From: Henricia sp. BOLD:AAB3569
Taxonomy: Eukaryota; Echinodermata; Asteroidea; Spinulosida; Echinasteridae
Direction of reading: 5' to 3'
DNA: 64,000 bases
Assembly: GCA_037783545.1 (NCBI GenBank)
Contig: JBBELK010000165.1
Coordinates: 1,302,001 to 1,366,000 of the forward strand
Each line of letters opens with the position of its first letter. Within the stretch, counting starts at the first letter, position 1. The translations under genes were made by a program, and so were the position numbers. Below, in pieces: positions 36,091 to 47,420 of the stretch. The notes below the pieces were generated by a model that did not search any database, was not told the DNA's origin, and was given only the letters and a program-made list of their open reading frames with translations.

Positions 36091-36695
36091 ATCACATGTT
36101 CGAGTGTCCTGATATACATGGCTTCAAAAAGACTGGCAATTTAGCCGGTCATATAGGCACATTCTTGCCGGGTTACTACAATAGCTGGAGGTGATCTTCT
36201 CTGCTTGGTCACTCTGCCTTAACCCTTGTCAGTGATTTCACCAAACTACATTGGATTATACCGATGTCTGTCGGGTATGAGTAGGCTAATTGTCAGTGTC
36301 GACAGTAGAAATTATGTCCATTGTTGCATTTACAAAAATGCATTGAAGGCACCAGAGTTATCTTGTTATTGTGCAGCACGATATGTGACAGAGGGTACCT
36401 ACCCCGCCCTTTCCATTGTTCGCCCAATTGTGTCTCAAACATTCAAGGAATTTAAAAGGAATTTCGTTCAGGTTTTAGGGTAGGCGGGTTGGTGCGTTAA
36501 CAAAAGGGAAGAGTGTGTTGAGGTAGACAGTAGGCAGCGACTTGTGAAAACCTGTTTACAAGCTCTCAAGCGTGATACAACACTCCGGTACACTCTTTGT
36601 ACGTCCAAGGTGGAAGGTGTTGTTGCTGCTGGTGTTGTTGTTGTTGTTAATGTTATGGCATCTTCAGGAACTAAGGCCCATTATGACATCAAATG

Positions 36696-36983
36696 TTGTT
36701 GTTGTTGTTGTATATTTTATGGCATCTTCGGCAACTAAGGCCCTTTATGCCATTAACTATACGGTTTTAGCTTTTAACTATACTATATTATTAACTTGAG
36801 ATGACGAAGAAGGAGTTGCAGTTTTAGAAGTGGGAGGAAAACCCCCAGAGAAATGCCCCAGGGGAAAACCCACGCGGTCAAGTAGGGACTGCAAACCCAA
36901 TCCACATACACGCCCCGGATTCGAACCCGGGACCCCAGAGGTGAAAGGCGAGGAAAGAACCCGTACGCCAACCCGACCGCCCC
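36696..36983 (-). mobile_element. Full-length TTG-tailed SINE (in unit A)
   Basis: The minus-strand head has GTTGGCGTACGG (A-box region) and CGGGTTCGAATCCGG (B box); the body ends in a TTG run at the left. Flanked by GACATCAAATG at 36685-36695 and 36984-36994. The same insertion is present in unit B (about 38228-38515). Confidence 0.85.
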
Positions 36984-36994
36984 GACATCAAATG

Positions 36995-37124
36995 TTGTTG
37001 TTGTTGTTGCTTTTGTAGGATAATGGCACGTTCGGCAGTCGTTGTGCCCTGTGTGCCATGAGCTAAAGCATTGGATTTCACATTAGCGAGGTTGTGGCGT
37101 CATAATATAGACTTTGATGAACAG
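36995..37124 (-). mobile_element. Second TTG-tailed insertion at the same target (in unit A)
   Basis: 130 bp beginning with a TTG run and followed by a third GACATCAAATG (37125-37135). The host SINE resumes after it (TACGGTTTTAGC). It seems to be a short or truncated SINE. The unit B equivalent is near 38527-38650. Confidence 0.7.
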
Positions 37125-38032
37125 GACATCAAATGTACGGTTTTAGCTTTAATTATACTTTATTATCATGTTGAGAATGACGAAGAAGAAGTTGCAGTGT
37201 TAGAAGTAGGAGGAAAAGGCCAGAAAAATCTCCGAGGGGGTTATAGAACCGTAATAGATATTTGAATACTTCTCAATAAACTGAACAAATCATATATCGA
37301 CATGACCCCTTTGTGACCCCAACTTCCGGTTCCTTGCCAAATGGCAAGGAAAAATCTGTTTGACCAATAGGAAATGAGGTCAAGGGTCAAGGCGTTTGCG
37401 TATCTTAAGGACCTTTGTTAGTAATCGTATTTGGCGAAGGAATCAAGATTGTAGGTCGAAGGGTTAATTTCTTATGAATTTGTGAATATGGAAATTATTA
37501 AATTTCATGCCCTTAATCCGACACTCGATGACGTCATGATGACGCCATTGTTGGGTGCACACCTCTTCTACTATGTCTTTGATGTGACCAAGTTTGGTTA
37601 AGATCAATGTTTGGGAACAATCTTAAAAAGCGCCGACAGTGTCTATTTTCGTGTCCCGACACTTTGAGATGCTACATCTCAAAAACTATCTGATAAAAAT
37701 ATTATTTTTAAGCGGAAAAATTTTCTTTAACATATTTCTGATTATATGCAGTGGCACAAATTCCTGAAAAAAATCGACAGGGTGCTTAATTTTTACGATG
37801 AACCTTCAAAAAACCCTAAAAACGCATGTCCCGGTGGTGTCTCTCAAAATGTCCCCATTGCAATAATTTTTAAAATAAGCAGCTTAAAAAGATAATTATA
37901 CTACCAGAAGCCAAGTATAGTTGGTCTTCTCCATATGCAAAATTAAAATTACATAATTAAACCATATCTGCATGAAATCTGTCATTTTAAGAGTCAAAAA
38001 TGGTGTCCCTGGATTTTTGGTCATCTCCGTCA

Positions 38033-39558
38033 CAAAAGGGAAGAGTGTGTTGAGGTAGACAGTAGGCAGCGACTTGTGAAAACCTGTTTACAAGCTCTCA
38101 AGCGTGATACAACACTCCGGTACACTCTTTGTACGTCCAAGGTGGAAGGTGTTGTTGCTGCTGGTGTTGTTGTTGTTGTTAATGTTATGGCATCTTCAGG
38201 AACTAAGGCCCATTATGACATCAAATGTTGTTGTTGTTGTTGTATATTTTATGGCATCTTCGGCAACTAAGGCCCTTTATGCCATTAACTATACGGTTTT
38301 AGCTTTTAACTATACTATATTATCAACTTGAGATGACGAAGAAGGAGTTGCAGTTTTAGAAGTGGGAGGAAAACCCCCAGAGAAATGCCCCAGGGGAAAA
38401 CCCACGCGGTCAAGTAGGGACTGCAAACCCAATCCACATACACGCCCCGGATTCGAACCCGGGACCCCAGAGGTGAAAGGCGAGGAAAGAACCCGTACGC
38501 CAACCCGACCGCCCCGACATCAAATGTTGTTGTTGCTTTTGTAGGATAATGGCACGTTCGGCAGTCGTTGTGCCCTGTGTGCCATGAGCTAAAGCATTGG
38601 ATTTCACATTAGCGAGGTTGTGGCGTCATAATATAGACTTTGATGAACAGGACATCAAATGTACGGTTTTAGCTTTAATTATACTTTATTATCATGTTGA
38701 GAATGACGAAGAAGAAGTTGCAGTGTTAGAAGTGGGAGGAAAAGGCCAGAAAAATCTCCGAGGGGGTTATAGAACCGTAATAGATATTTGAATACTTCTC
38801 AATAAACTGAACAAATCATATATCGACATGACCCCTTTGTGACCCCAACTTCCGGTTCCTTGCCAAATGGCAAGGAAAAATCTGTTTGACCAATAGGAAA
38901 TGAGGTCAAGGGTCAAGGCGTTTGCGTATCTTAAGGACCTTTGTTAGTAATCGTATTTGGCGAAGGAATCAAGATTGTAGGTCGAAGGGTTAATTTCTTA
39001 TGAATTTGTGAATATGGAAATTATTAAATTTCATGCCCTTAATCCGACACTCGATGACGTCATGATGACGCCATTGTTGGGTGCACACCTCTTCTACTAT
39101 GTCTTTGATGTGACCAAGTTTGGTTAAGATCAATGTTTGGGAACAATCTTAAAAAGCGCCGACAGTGTCTATTTTCGTGTCCCGACACTTTGAGATGCTA
39201 CATCTCAAAAACTATCTGATAAAAATATTATTTTTAAGCGGAAAAATTTTTTTTAACATATTTCTGATTATATGCAGTGGCACAAATTCCTGAAAAAAAT
39301 CGACAGGGTGCTTAATTTTTACGATGAACCTTCAAAAAACCCTAAAAACGCATGTCCCGGTGGTGTCTCTCAAAATGTCCCCATTGCAATAATTTTTAAA
39401 ATAAGCAGCTTAAAAAGATAATTATACTACCAGAAGCCAAGTATAGTTGGTCTTCTCCATATGCAAAATTAAAATTACATAATTAAACCATATCTGCATG
39501 AAATCTGTCATTTTAAGAGTCAAAAATGGTGTCCCTGGATTTTTGGTCATCTCCGTCA
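38033..39558 (+). repeat. 1.53-kb tandem duplication, unit B
   Basis: 1526-bp copy of unit A, directly adjacent. The end sequence CATCTCCGTCA continues into unique sequence (CGATATTTTGG). Confidence 0.95.
38228..38515 (-). mobile_element. Full-length TTG-tailed SINE (in unit B)
   Basis: Duplicate of 36696-36983, carried along by the tandem duplication and flanked by GACATCAAATG. Confidence 0.85.
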
Positions 39559-40540
39559 CGATATTTTGGAGCATCATATCTGACAGAGAACTGAACATGA
39601 ACAAGACTAGCAGTAGTCCATCGGATACCTCAGAGTCTATAGAGCAAAAAATAATCCATTAAAGAAAACTGCAACCCGTAATAGCCAAGGAATTGTAGAC
39701 TTTCTCAAAATATTACAATAATACCTTAATTCAACGTCATCTCCAAACGCCTTATAACATATCTTATTTGTGTTTTTAATCTTAAAAAGTTTTCACGAAA
39801 ACGATCACAATTGTGCAAACTTCCAAGCTTGTGTGGTATTTGGGATTCAAACAGACTATGGATGGTGTTTAATTGTTTATTTAGTCATATCCGTCACAGT
39901 CAGTTCCATCACTTTTTGCCGTGACGGAGATGATTTTTTGGCATTTTGGGTCATCTCCGTCACAATATTTTGGAGCGTCATATATATATATATTTTGCAT
40001 ATTCATTTGCCAATAATGACAATAAAATGAGGACAATAAGTTGCGTTATATTCTGTTCAAAGCCCTCTGTTCACTGGTTGTTATTCTATGTTTAAACTTT
40101 AAATTATCTTGTTTGAATTTGCTCAGCTTCCGAAGTCATTGTCAAACTATGTCATTTTGGCACATTTTTCCTATGCTACAACACTGAAAATTTAATGTTA
40201 ATGAAATTAATTAAACTCCCCTAAAGATTGTGCCGAACGTTAATTATAGTTGTCGTGTACCTTAATGATCATGTTCCACTAAAAATAATCAATTTGAAAA
40301 TATTTTGTTCACGATTTATTAAGACACTTACTGAAGAATGACCCCTATGCGCTTTGTCTATGGGGAAAAAAAGACTAGAGCTACGTCTGTTCTATGAACA
40401 GAGCGTAGGGCTTTTTCACATTTATTTAACTTCAAAAAGGAGCATGCTTACCTTGCAAAATTGTATGTTAGCATATCAACTATTTAACTTTTAAAAAGTT
40501 TACCTTTAATGTGTTCCCTTTAAATGATTGATGACGTCAT
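39559..40540. other. Repeat-rich sequence, no gene
   Basis: A second GGTCATCTCCGTCAC block occurs near 39948, plus TA repeats near 39980. A hairpin at about 40376-40412 has arms around CTACGTCTGTTC and GAACAGAGCGTAG. Nothing coding was seen. Confidence 0.4.
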
Positions 40541-41560
40541 CAATGTTTTAACCACTCAGACATACTCTATAAGCAGCACTATTGGGCTAATTTGCGCAAA
40601 CACTGCTATGAAAGGGTCATTTTAAGACCTTTTCATTTCGTCGCAAGAGGGCGCCCTTCCAAGTTATGACGTCATCACTTACATTTTTAGAACGCCCGAT
40701 CACCGTGGACACTAACACCATCGATTCCATCTCTGCATTACTTACCACCAAATACAGGTCCATTTTTGTCTACTTCCGGTTTGTACCGGAAGTGAACAAA
40801 ATCAAAGGTCATTGTCTGTGTACGAAATTTAGATCTCGGTTAGCTGTTACTGTTACTGCAAGAATTAGGGTCATATGTTAAAGAGCTGATTTTGTATTGA
40901 TTTTTGAAGATTTAAACCATTAATGTTCAATTGATTGTAATATGACACTTGATGACGTCATCATGATAATATTGTGATATGTCACAGACCTCGTAGCAGG
41001 CAACATGCCTGAGAAAAATTAACTTCGTCACTACTCCAGAAGCAAGCAAATTATTCAACTTAAAAAATACCAAATGTTACCTTTAATGCCCCGCCTTTAA
41101 AGGATCGATGACGTCACTAAAGTTTTTACCTTACAAACTTGTTTGGCACTTCATCAGCTCAACAATCACTAATATTGAGCTGATTTGCACAAACGTAGCC
41201 ATATAAGTAAATGTTTTGACATTTTTTATTTCGCCGCTAGAGGGCGTCCTTTCAAAATCTGTTTGACCAATAGGAAATGAGGTCAAAGGTCAAGGCATGT
41301 ACGCATCTGAAAGAGATTTATTAATGATCGTATATGCCGAAAGAATCAAGATCGTAGGTCAAACGGTTGATTTTGTATGAATTTTCGAATATGGAAAACA
41401 TTAAATTTCATGCCCCTTTAATCTGACACCTGATGACGTCATGATGACGCCATTGTTGGGTGCACACCTCTTCTACTATGTCTTTGATGTGACCAAGTTT
41501 GGTTAAGATCAATGTTTGGGAACAACCTGAAAAAGCGCCGACAACGCCTGTGCGCTTAAT
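40540..41560 (+). repeat. Diverged copies of the 37.3-37.6 kb repeat
   Basis: 41259-41525 is a diverged third copy of 37355-37620 / 38881-39150 (GTTTGACCAATAGGAAATGA and GACGCCATTGTTGGGTGCAC blocks). A further remnant lies at about 40790-40975. TGACGTCA palindromes recur at about 40533, 40668, 40951, 41107 and 41436. Confidence 0.65.
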
Positions 41561-41739
41561 TTGTCTATGGGAAAAAATCAGAAGAAGAAGAAATAAACGG
41601 AAACACAAAAAATCAAAACGAAAACAAAGGCTTTTTCGCCGCAAAGCGAAAAAGCCAAAAATGGCGAATGGCTCATGGAATGGTCCAGCCTTTCACTTAG
41701 AGCTGGACATGAAACAACGATCAGCCCGCTGGGGAACGC

Positions 41740-42085
41740 AGCACTCTGCAGACCTTTGCTGGGTTCCCTCAAAGGATGGATTTGCCCTTCCAGCCTCATG
41801 TCATGCCCTTCACGATTCCCCACGTAGCCAACACAGACCCATCGTAATCCACATTGGAATCAGACTTCCCATCACCAGATCCATTTCGAAACAAGATGGA
41901 ACTTTCGTAAAGCTGACTGGACAAACTTCACCAGTGATCTGGAAAGAACCAATGTCTGCACCACCCCCAACTCCCCCCCCCCCTCCCCTCCCACAAAATC
42001 CCAATCAACAAAGCTTACGAACGCTTCACCAAGGCTATCTCAAAAGCTGCAAAACGTCACATTTCTCGAGGCTTTAGACCGACCT
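41740..42085 (+). pseudogene. LINE 5' part: endonuclease end and linker
   Basis: Translation contains SQHRPIVIHIGIRLP (end of an endonuclease domain) and, after a frameshift, RWNFRKADW and KRHISRGFRPTY, resembling the linker before RT in jockey-superfamily LINEs. The reading breaks at 42085, where a foldback begins, and resumes after 47420. Not functional. Confidence 0.6.
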
Positions 42086-42222
42086 ATAGTGTAATCCGAG
42101 CAACATCTACTGAGCCCGCCCTCTTGTAGTTATTTCATTGTTACTGCGGTGTATGTCTATTGTGACGTCATGTAAACACCCTGGAGATACACCGCAGTTT
42201 TCATTCGTCGGATTAGTCTATA
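42086..42222. mobile_element. TA-flanked foldback inside the LINE
   Basis: Left TATAGTGTAATCCGA and right TCGGATTAGTCTATA are near-inverted. It disrupts the LINE between Y and T of the linker, suggesting insertion at a TA. Confidence 0.6.
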
Positions 42223-42532
42223 TGTAAACCGTGCCCCTTTAAATTGTTACAAGAGCAGATCTGTTGACACCCCCCTTTCTTTGTTTTAACTGTATTTTGT
42301 ATAACAGTTCCATTGACAGGTCCAGTAGAGCCTAATCTTAAGAATTCTCAATAACTTATCACCCCTCCCAGAAAGTGGACTAGCCCTTGAGCCACGAAGG
42401 TGTGGTGGTGGGTTTGGTGTTGCCCAGCATTCTTCAGTGCTGTTACAACATCAATTCTGACCACCACTCTTTCGTGTCTCCTTCATTTCAGCTGGCAATC
42501 TCGAGCTCAACCAAAAACCACCCCCGTTTACA
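42223..42532 (+). repeat. 5' LTR
   Basis: 310 bp starting TGTAAAC and ending GTTTACA, matching 47147-47420 apart from a 36-bp T-rich insertion near its start. Confidence 0.93.
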
Positions 42533-42535
42533 ACG

Positions 42536-42550
42536 TGTCAGAAGTGGGAT
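42536..42550 (+). promoter_or_regulatory. Primer-binding site, tRNA-Leu type
   Basis: TGTCAGAAGTGGGAT starts four bases after the LTR and is complementary to the 3' end of tRNA-Leu(CAG). The three bases pairing with CCA (expected TGG) read ACG, so the site has decayed. Confidence 0.65.
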
Positions 42551-42628
42551 TGTCAGCACAACTATGAATGGAGGAGGCGTGGTCGGCAATGGTGTGCCCA
42601 AGCACAAGCAGCCCACCATGTTACATTT

Positions 42629-43478
42629 GTGCCAGTCGACTTCAAGGTAAACGTGTTTACTGGCAGCAAGAAGAGCGTCAACGACCCAGCTGTTGAGGAA
42701 TGGGTGCTGGATATGGGTTCAACGCTCCAAGCATGGAACACCCCGGAGGAACAACAGCCGCAGATCCTCCTCAAGTACCTGGGAGGAGAGGCCAGACGAG
42801 AGGTTCTTGTGATGTCTCCAGCCGACAGACAAAGGGCTGAGACGATTTTCCAGCGGCTTTTGGAGGTGTATGGGGATAAAACACCAACATCAGCTCTCCT
42901 TCAACAGTTCCATGGGCGGCGACAGTTTGCAGGGGAAACCGTGAGAGAATTTTCCCTTGCTCTCCAGGAGACTCTGAGTGGAATACAGCAGCGGGACCCT
43001 GATGCAGTTGGTAGACCAGACCAGCTTATGCGCGACAGGTTTATCGCTGGTATCGCAGACATCGACACCCAAAGGATGATTCGCATGGAGCTGCGGAGGA
43101 GGCCAGGCTTGACGTTCGAGGATGCTCGTAAAGAGGCTCTTCATCTAGCCGCAGATCGTGGTTGTGGAGAGAGCGTCCAGGTCCAGTCTGCTCAAGCCAG
43201 TACACAGGTCCAAGACCAGTTAAAGGTACTCCAGGCCACGTACACTCCAGACCACTGTTCAGCAACAGCACGAAATGGCCAAGATGATGGCTGCAATGCA
43301 AGCCGAGATGAGCCAGCTAAGATTACCACCTGCGGCCAAGCCGAGACCAAGACGACAACCGCAGTGGGACGCCCAGGGTAACCCCATCTCCCTGCAGTGT
43401 GATCACGAGAATGCTCACAGAATCCCAGAAGGCGCCAGAGCAGACCTTTTTACTCACAACCCCCCACACCTCAGTTAA
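42629..43478 (+). pseudogene. Gypsy gag, frameshifted
   Basis: The capsid-like part is at 42629-43230 (EEWVLDMGSTLQAW, LLEVYGDKTPTSALLQQF, SLALQETLSG). The sensible frame shifts near 43230-43275, and the C-terminal part then reads MAKMMAAMQAEMSQL to 43478. No intact CCHC zinc knuckle is left: only one Cys remains in the expected place. The frame is open upstream of 42629 but has no ATG. Confidence 0.8.
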
Positions 43479-44916
43479 ACTAGAATGTTCCAGTGTCGAG
43501 GGCCAGACACTGGAACACTCTACAATAACACGGAAAGCCATCAGAACAGAAGAGGCAGTGGGCAAGTGTATTTATGCCGATGTTGCCATTGAAGGAGTCG
43601 TGATCCCCAGCCTGATAGATACGGGTTCACAGGTCTCTACTTTGACAGATGAGATATACAAGAAATGTTTCCATGGCAACATTAGCACCTGCAGCCTTGA
43701 CAGTTCCTTTGTCCGTCTTGTGGCAACAAATGGCCTAGAGATCCCATACCAAGGAGTGGTAGAGGTTAATATCAACATGATGGGACTTTCTCTCGAGAAG
43801 GCAGTTTTCTTTGTCTTGAAGCCGTCAGTAAATAAGCGTATTCCCTGTCTGATTGGTATGAACATACTCCGTAGATGCCCAGATGTTTTTACCAAAGTCC
43901 CCGCCTCCCCTTGTCTCCAGACCGATCCTACAATCGTAGACCCTAGAAAGTTTTCCCCAGGGAAGGAGAATGGCCCATCTCCTAGACCCAAGGAACCTTG
44001 TGTTGTGGCAGCTGTTCGTCGTCCACTAATCATCCCAGCTGGCACAGAAATGATTATCCCTGGCAAATGTCCAAGGTCATATTGGGACGAAGACGCTGTA
44101 TTGATTGAGGCAACCCCGTCAAAGTTCCCCCCTAAACATCTCATGGTACCAAAGAGCGTCTGCACGGTCCAAGATGGACTAGTTCCAGTTAGAGTTGCTA
44201 ACCCAAACCTGTGGGATGTTAAGGTACAACGTGGAATGAAATTGGCACAGGTGAGCTCCCTTGATGATGTCTTGGAGGGTGACTTTGCCTCTATGCAAAT
44301 TCAGCTGGTTGAGCAGGGAGTGAGGGAGGTAGAGGTATCTCTGTCTGACCAGGTAGAACCCGACCCAGGTTCTACTTCAGAACTCCCCGTGCCTGTGAAT
44401 GTCGACAGAGATTCACTGACAACAGAAGATTTCCAAACTCTGAGCCGTCTCCTTCACAAACATCGAGATGTTTTCTCGAAGAGCGAAGATGATTTTGGCA
44501 TCACCAGAGCCGTACAGCACACAATCACCACAATGAGTGCAGGACCTATTAAGGAGCGGTATCAGGAGGTTAAAGAGCATCTTGCAACTCTTCTACGTAA
44601 GGGAGTAATTCGAGAAAGCTGTGGCCCATGGGCGGCCCCAATAGTCTTGGTAAGGAAAAAGTCTGGCGAGCTACGCCTCTGCGTCGACTACAGGCGGCTC
44701 AATTCAGTGACCATCCCTGATGCCTTTCCCCTCCCAAGAATAGACGAATCCCTAGATGCCCTACGTGGTGCCAAGTATTTCTCGACCATAGACATGGCAA
44801 GTGGCTATTGGCAGATTGCCATGGACCCCGCGGACAGGCCAAAGACCGCCTTCACAACACCAATGCCTAAGCAATGCTCTAGCAACATTCCAGAGGTTCA
44901 TGGAGCGCTGCTTTAG
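43399..44916 (+). pseudogene. Gypsy pol, protease and N-terminal RT
   Basis: 505-codon frame. The aspartic protease motif LIDTGSQ follows VVIPS. RT starts around VKEHLATLLRKGVI and includes LRLCVDYRRLN and FSTIDMASGYWQI. After TTPM (about 44868) the frame runs off: the RT block that normally holds the FG[LM] motif is missing and the reading continues in another frame. Confidence 0.9.
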
Positions 44917-45397
44917 GGATCAGGCTTGTGAGACCCTCATGTTCTACCTCGATGATGTCATAATCTTTTCTCAGGATTTCCCATCTCATATGCAAAGGCT
45001 CGACATGGTGTTCTCTCGACTGGCCAAGCACGGCCTGTAGGCCAAACCGTCTAAATGCCACCTTCTGAAGATATCTATCCATTTCCTTGGCCACGTAGCT
45101 TCCGCGGAGGGCATTGGTACAGATCCCGGGAAGTGTTCAGCGTTGGAGGAGTGGCCAGTCCGCACCTCTCCAAAGGCAGTCAGGCGGTTTCTAGGCTTCA
45201 CTGGCTACTATCGCCGGTTCATTAAAGATTACTCCAAGATCGCACAGCCACTTTTTGCCCTCACTAGCCAACCTAAGAATACCCAGAAGAAAACAATATT
45301 CCACTAGACCCCAGAATGTCAGCATGCATTCGATACGCTTCGTCAAAGCCTCAAGTCCCCACCGATACTGGCTTACCCAGGCTACTCAAAGCCGTTC
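44868..45397 (+). pseudogene. Gypsy pol, RT catalytic part with stops
   Basis: Contains NALATFQRFMERCF, the catalytic FYLDDVIIFS and FLGFTGYYRRFI. TAG codons interrupt it at 45038-45040 and near 45305. The RT domain is therefore split and dead. Confidence 0.88.
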
Positions 45398-47080
45398 GTG
45401 CTGTACACAGATGCTAGCAACCAGGGTCTTGGTGCCATACTTTCCCAAGAGCAGAATGGAAAAGAAAGGGTCATTGCTTATGCCAGCAGGGCTTTGAGGA
45501 AGGCAGAGCGGAACGATGCATACTACAGTGCATTCAAGTTGGAGCTACTTGCACTGAAGTGGGCATTCACTGAGAAATTCAAGGAATACTTAATGGGAGC
45601 GAAGCTTACGGTGGTCACTGACCACAATCCACTTGTACATCTGAACACTGCCCAGCTTCGAGCAGTTGAACAGCGCTGGGTTGCCCGACTTAGTACTTTC
45701 CAGTTCGACATCAAATATCGCCCCGGTAAGAAGAACAACGCCGATGCCCTTTCGAGGTTTCCCTGTCCTGAAAGCCCAGATGATCAGGGCGGAGAGGATA
45801 CGGATAATCTCATCACAGTAGCAGTTGTGAAGGGCTTCTTTGATGGTTTGAGACCCGATTGTTCCCCATGTCCATCATTAGATGTAGATCTCATCGCCAC
45901 GATGCCAGGGTTGTCGCCCAGAGAGCTGGCCAAGCTACAACGAAGTGACCCAGATATTGGCCCCACGTTCCAATATATCGAACAAGGTAGATGCCCCAGT
46001 GCCGAAGAACGGGCAAAACTCAGCCACATGTCTAAACAGATCCTTGGGGAGCAGAAGAAGCTAGTCTTCCTCGATGGTGTCCTCCACCGAGTTGTGCAGG
46101 ACCCAAAACAGCTGGAGTGTTTACGGAGAGATGTTCTAACTGAGCTGCATGACCAATCTGGCCACATGGGGCCTGAACGCACCCAAGAGGCAATAAGAAG
46201 ACGGTTCTTCTGGCCGAAGATGGCAACTTCAGCACGCGAATGGTGCGAGTCCTGTAAGCGATGTGCCCTACGTAAAAAGTCCACCACACAAAAAGCCCCA
46301 CTGGTAGCCATCAAAACCTCCGCACCTCTCCAATTAGTGGCCCTTGATTTCCTGTCATTGGAGCGATCATCTGGTGGCTATGAGAACGTGCTGGTGATCA
46401 CTGACCACTTCACCAAATTGGCAGTTGCAGTCCCAACTAAAGATCAGACGGCTGCGACTACCGTGAAGGCCCTGTGGAAAGCATTCATCATTCCCTACGG
46501 CATGCCGGTCAGAATCTATGTGGACCAGGGTGCCAATTTCGAATCCAACATGGTGAAACAGCTTTGTCAACTTTACGGCACACAAAAAACCCACACAACC
46601 CCATATCACCCGCAAGGGAATGGCATTTGCGAGAGGTTCAGATCAGATCCAGTACAACAAGACGCCCCTCAACCAAATGTCAGTCCCACTCCAGATATGT
46701 CGAATCCTCCAAGTACGAGTAAACTCAACCCAAATGCACCAGCTTTCCATACTACGGGTTGGCTAATCACAACGGCTGTTCCACAACCAAGAGCACGCAG
46801 GAAGCTGCCTTCAGTCCCAGCACCAGCAAAACCGGTTGACGAGCCACCTGAGTGCATCCACCCTCCCCGCCGACAGCTTCCAACACCACCTGTTGCGCAT
46901 GACCCAGTTGCAAACCAACGGGAACACGTCTGTCCTGCTAGCCAGCAAGTTGAACCTGGGGCACCGGAAGAACCACGAAGACCAGATTCCCCGATTCCAG
47001 TGACACCATCCAGGCTACGTCTCCGGCGGTCCACAAGGGTAACCCTAGGGAAACCACCTGAAAGGTATTCTGTACAATGA
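45398..47080 (+). pseudogene. Gypsy pol, RNase H and truncated integrase
   Basis: 560-codon frame. RNase H shows LYTDASNQGLGAIL and DHNPLVHL. Integrase has an HHCC finger (HDQSGH...CESCKRC) and core acidic residues in ALDFLS, YVDQGANFE and GICERF. Just after the last Glu the core is replaced by unrelated-looking proline-rich sequence, so the C-terminal half of integrase appears deleted before the tail. Confidence 0.9.
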
Positions 47081-47146
47081 CATTCTACGCCCGATTTCGT
47101 TTGTTTTACTTATTGACGAGGACGTCAATGGACAAGCGTTGGAGAG

Positions 47147-47420
47147 TGTAAACTGTGCCTCTTTAAATTGTTACAAGAGCAGATATGTTGGCATTGTCCA
47201 TCGACAGGTCCAGTAGAGCCTAATCTTAAGAATTCTCAATAACTTATCACCCCTCCCAGAAAGTGGACTAGCCCTTGAGCCACGAAGGTGTGGTGGTTGG
47301 TTTGGTGTTGCCCAGCATTCTTCAGTGCCGTTACAACATCAATTCTGACCACCACTCTTTCGTGTCTCCTTCATTTCAGCTGGCAATCTCGAGCTCAACC
47401 AAAAACCACCCCCGTTTACA
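47147..47420 (+). repeat. 3' LTR
   Basis: 274 bp, TGTAAAC...GTTTACA, matching the 5' LTR. Followed by the target duplication TATA. Confidence 0.93.

Larger units (their letters stand above)
36501..38032 (+). repeat. 1.53-kb tandem duplication, unit A
   Basis: Starts CAAAAGGGAAGAG and ends CATCTCCGTCA, where unit B follows directly. Nearly identical to unit B. Differences seen: one 6-bp loss in the TTG run and a few single-base changes. Contains nested SINEs. Confidence 0.95.
42223..47420 (+). mobile_element. Ty3/gypsy LTR retrotransposon (defective)
   Basis: 5' LTR, primer-binding site, gag, protease, RT, RNase H, integrase and 3' LTR, in gypsy order. Flanked by TATA at 42219-42222 and 47421-47424. 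The coding region has frameshifts in gag, a deletion in RT, two stop codons and a truncated integrase, so it cannot be autonomous. The LTRs are similar apart from a 36-bp indel. Confidence 0.93.

Noticed and set aside
36544-38791. Paired identical small open frames
   Set aside because: They are inside SINE sequence copied by the tandem duplication.
41499-42077. 192-codon open frame as a single gene
   Set aside because: A chimera of a dispersed repeat and a frameshifted LINE remnant.
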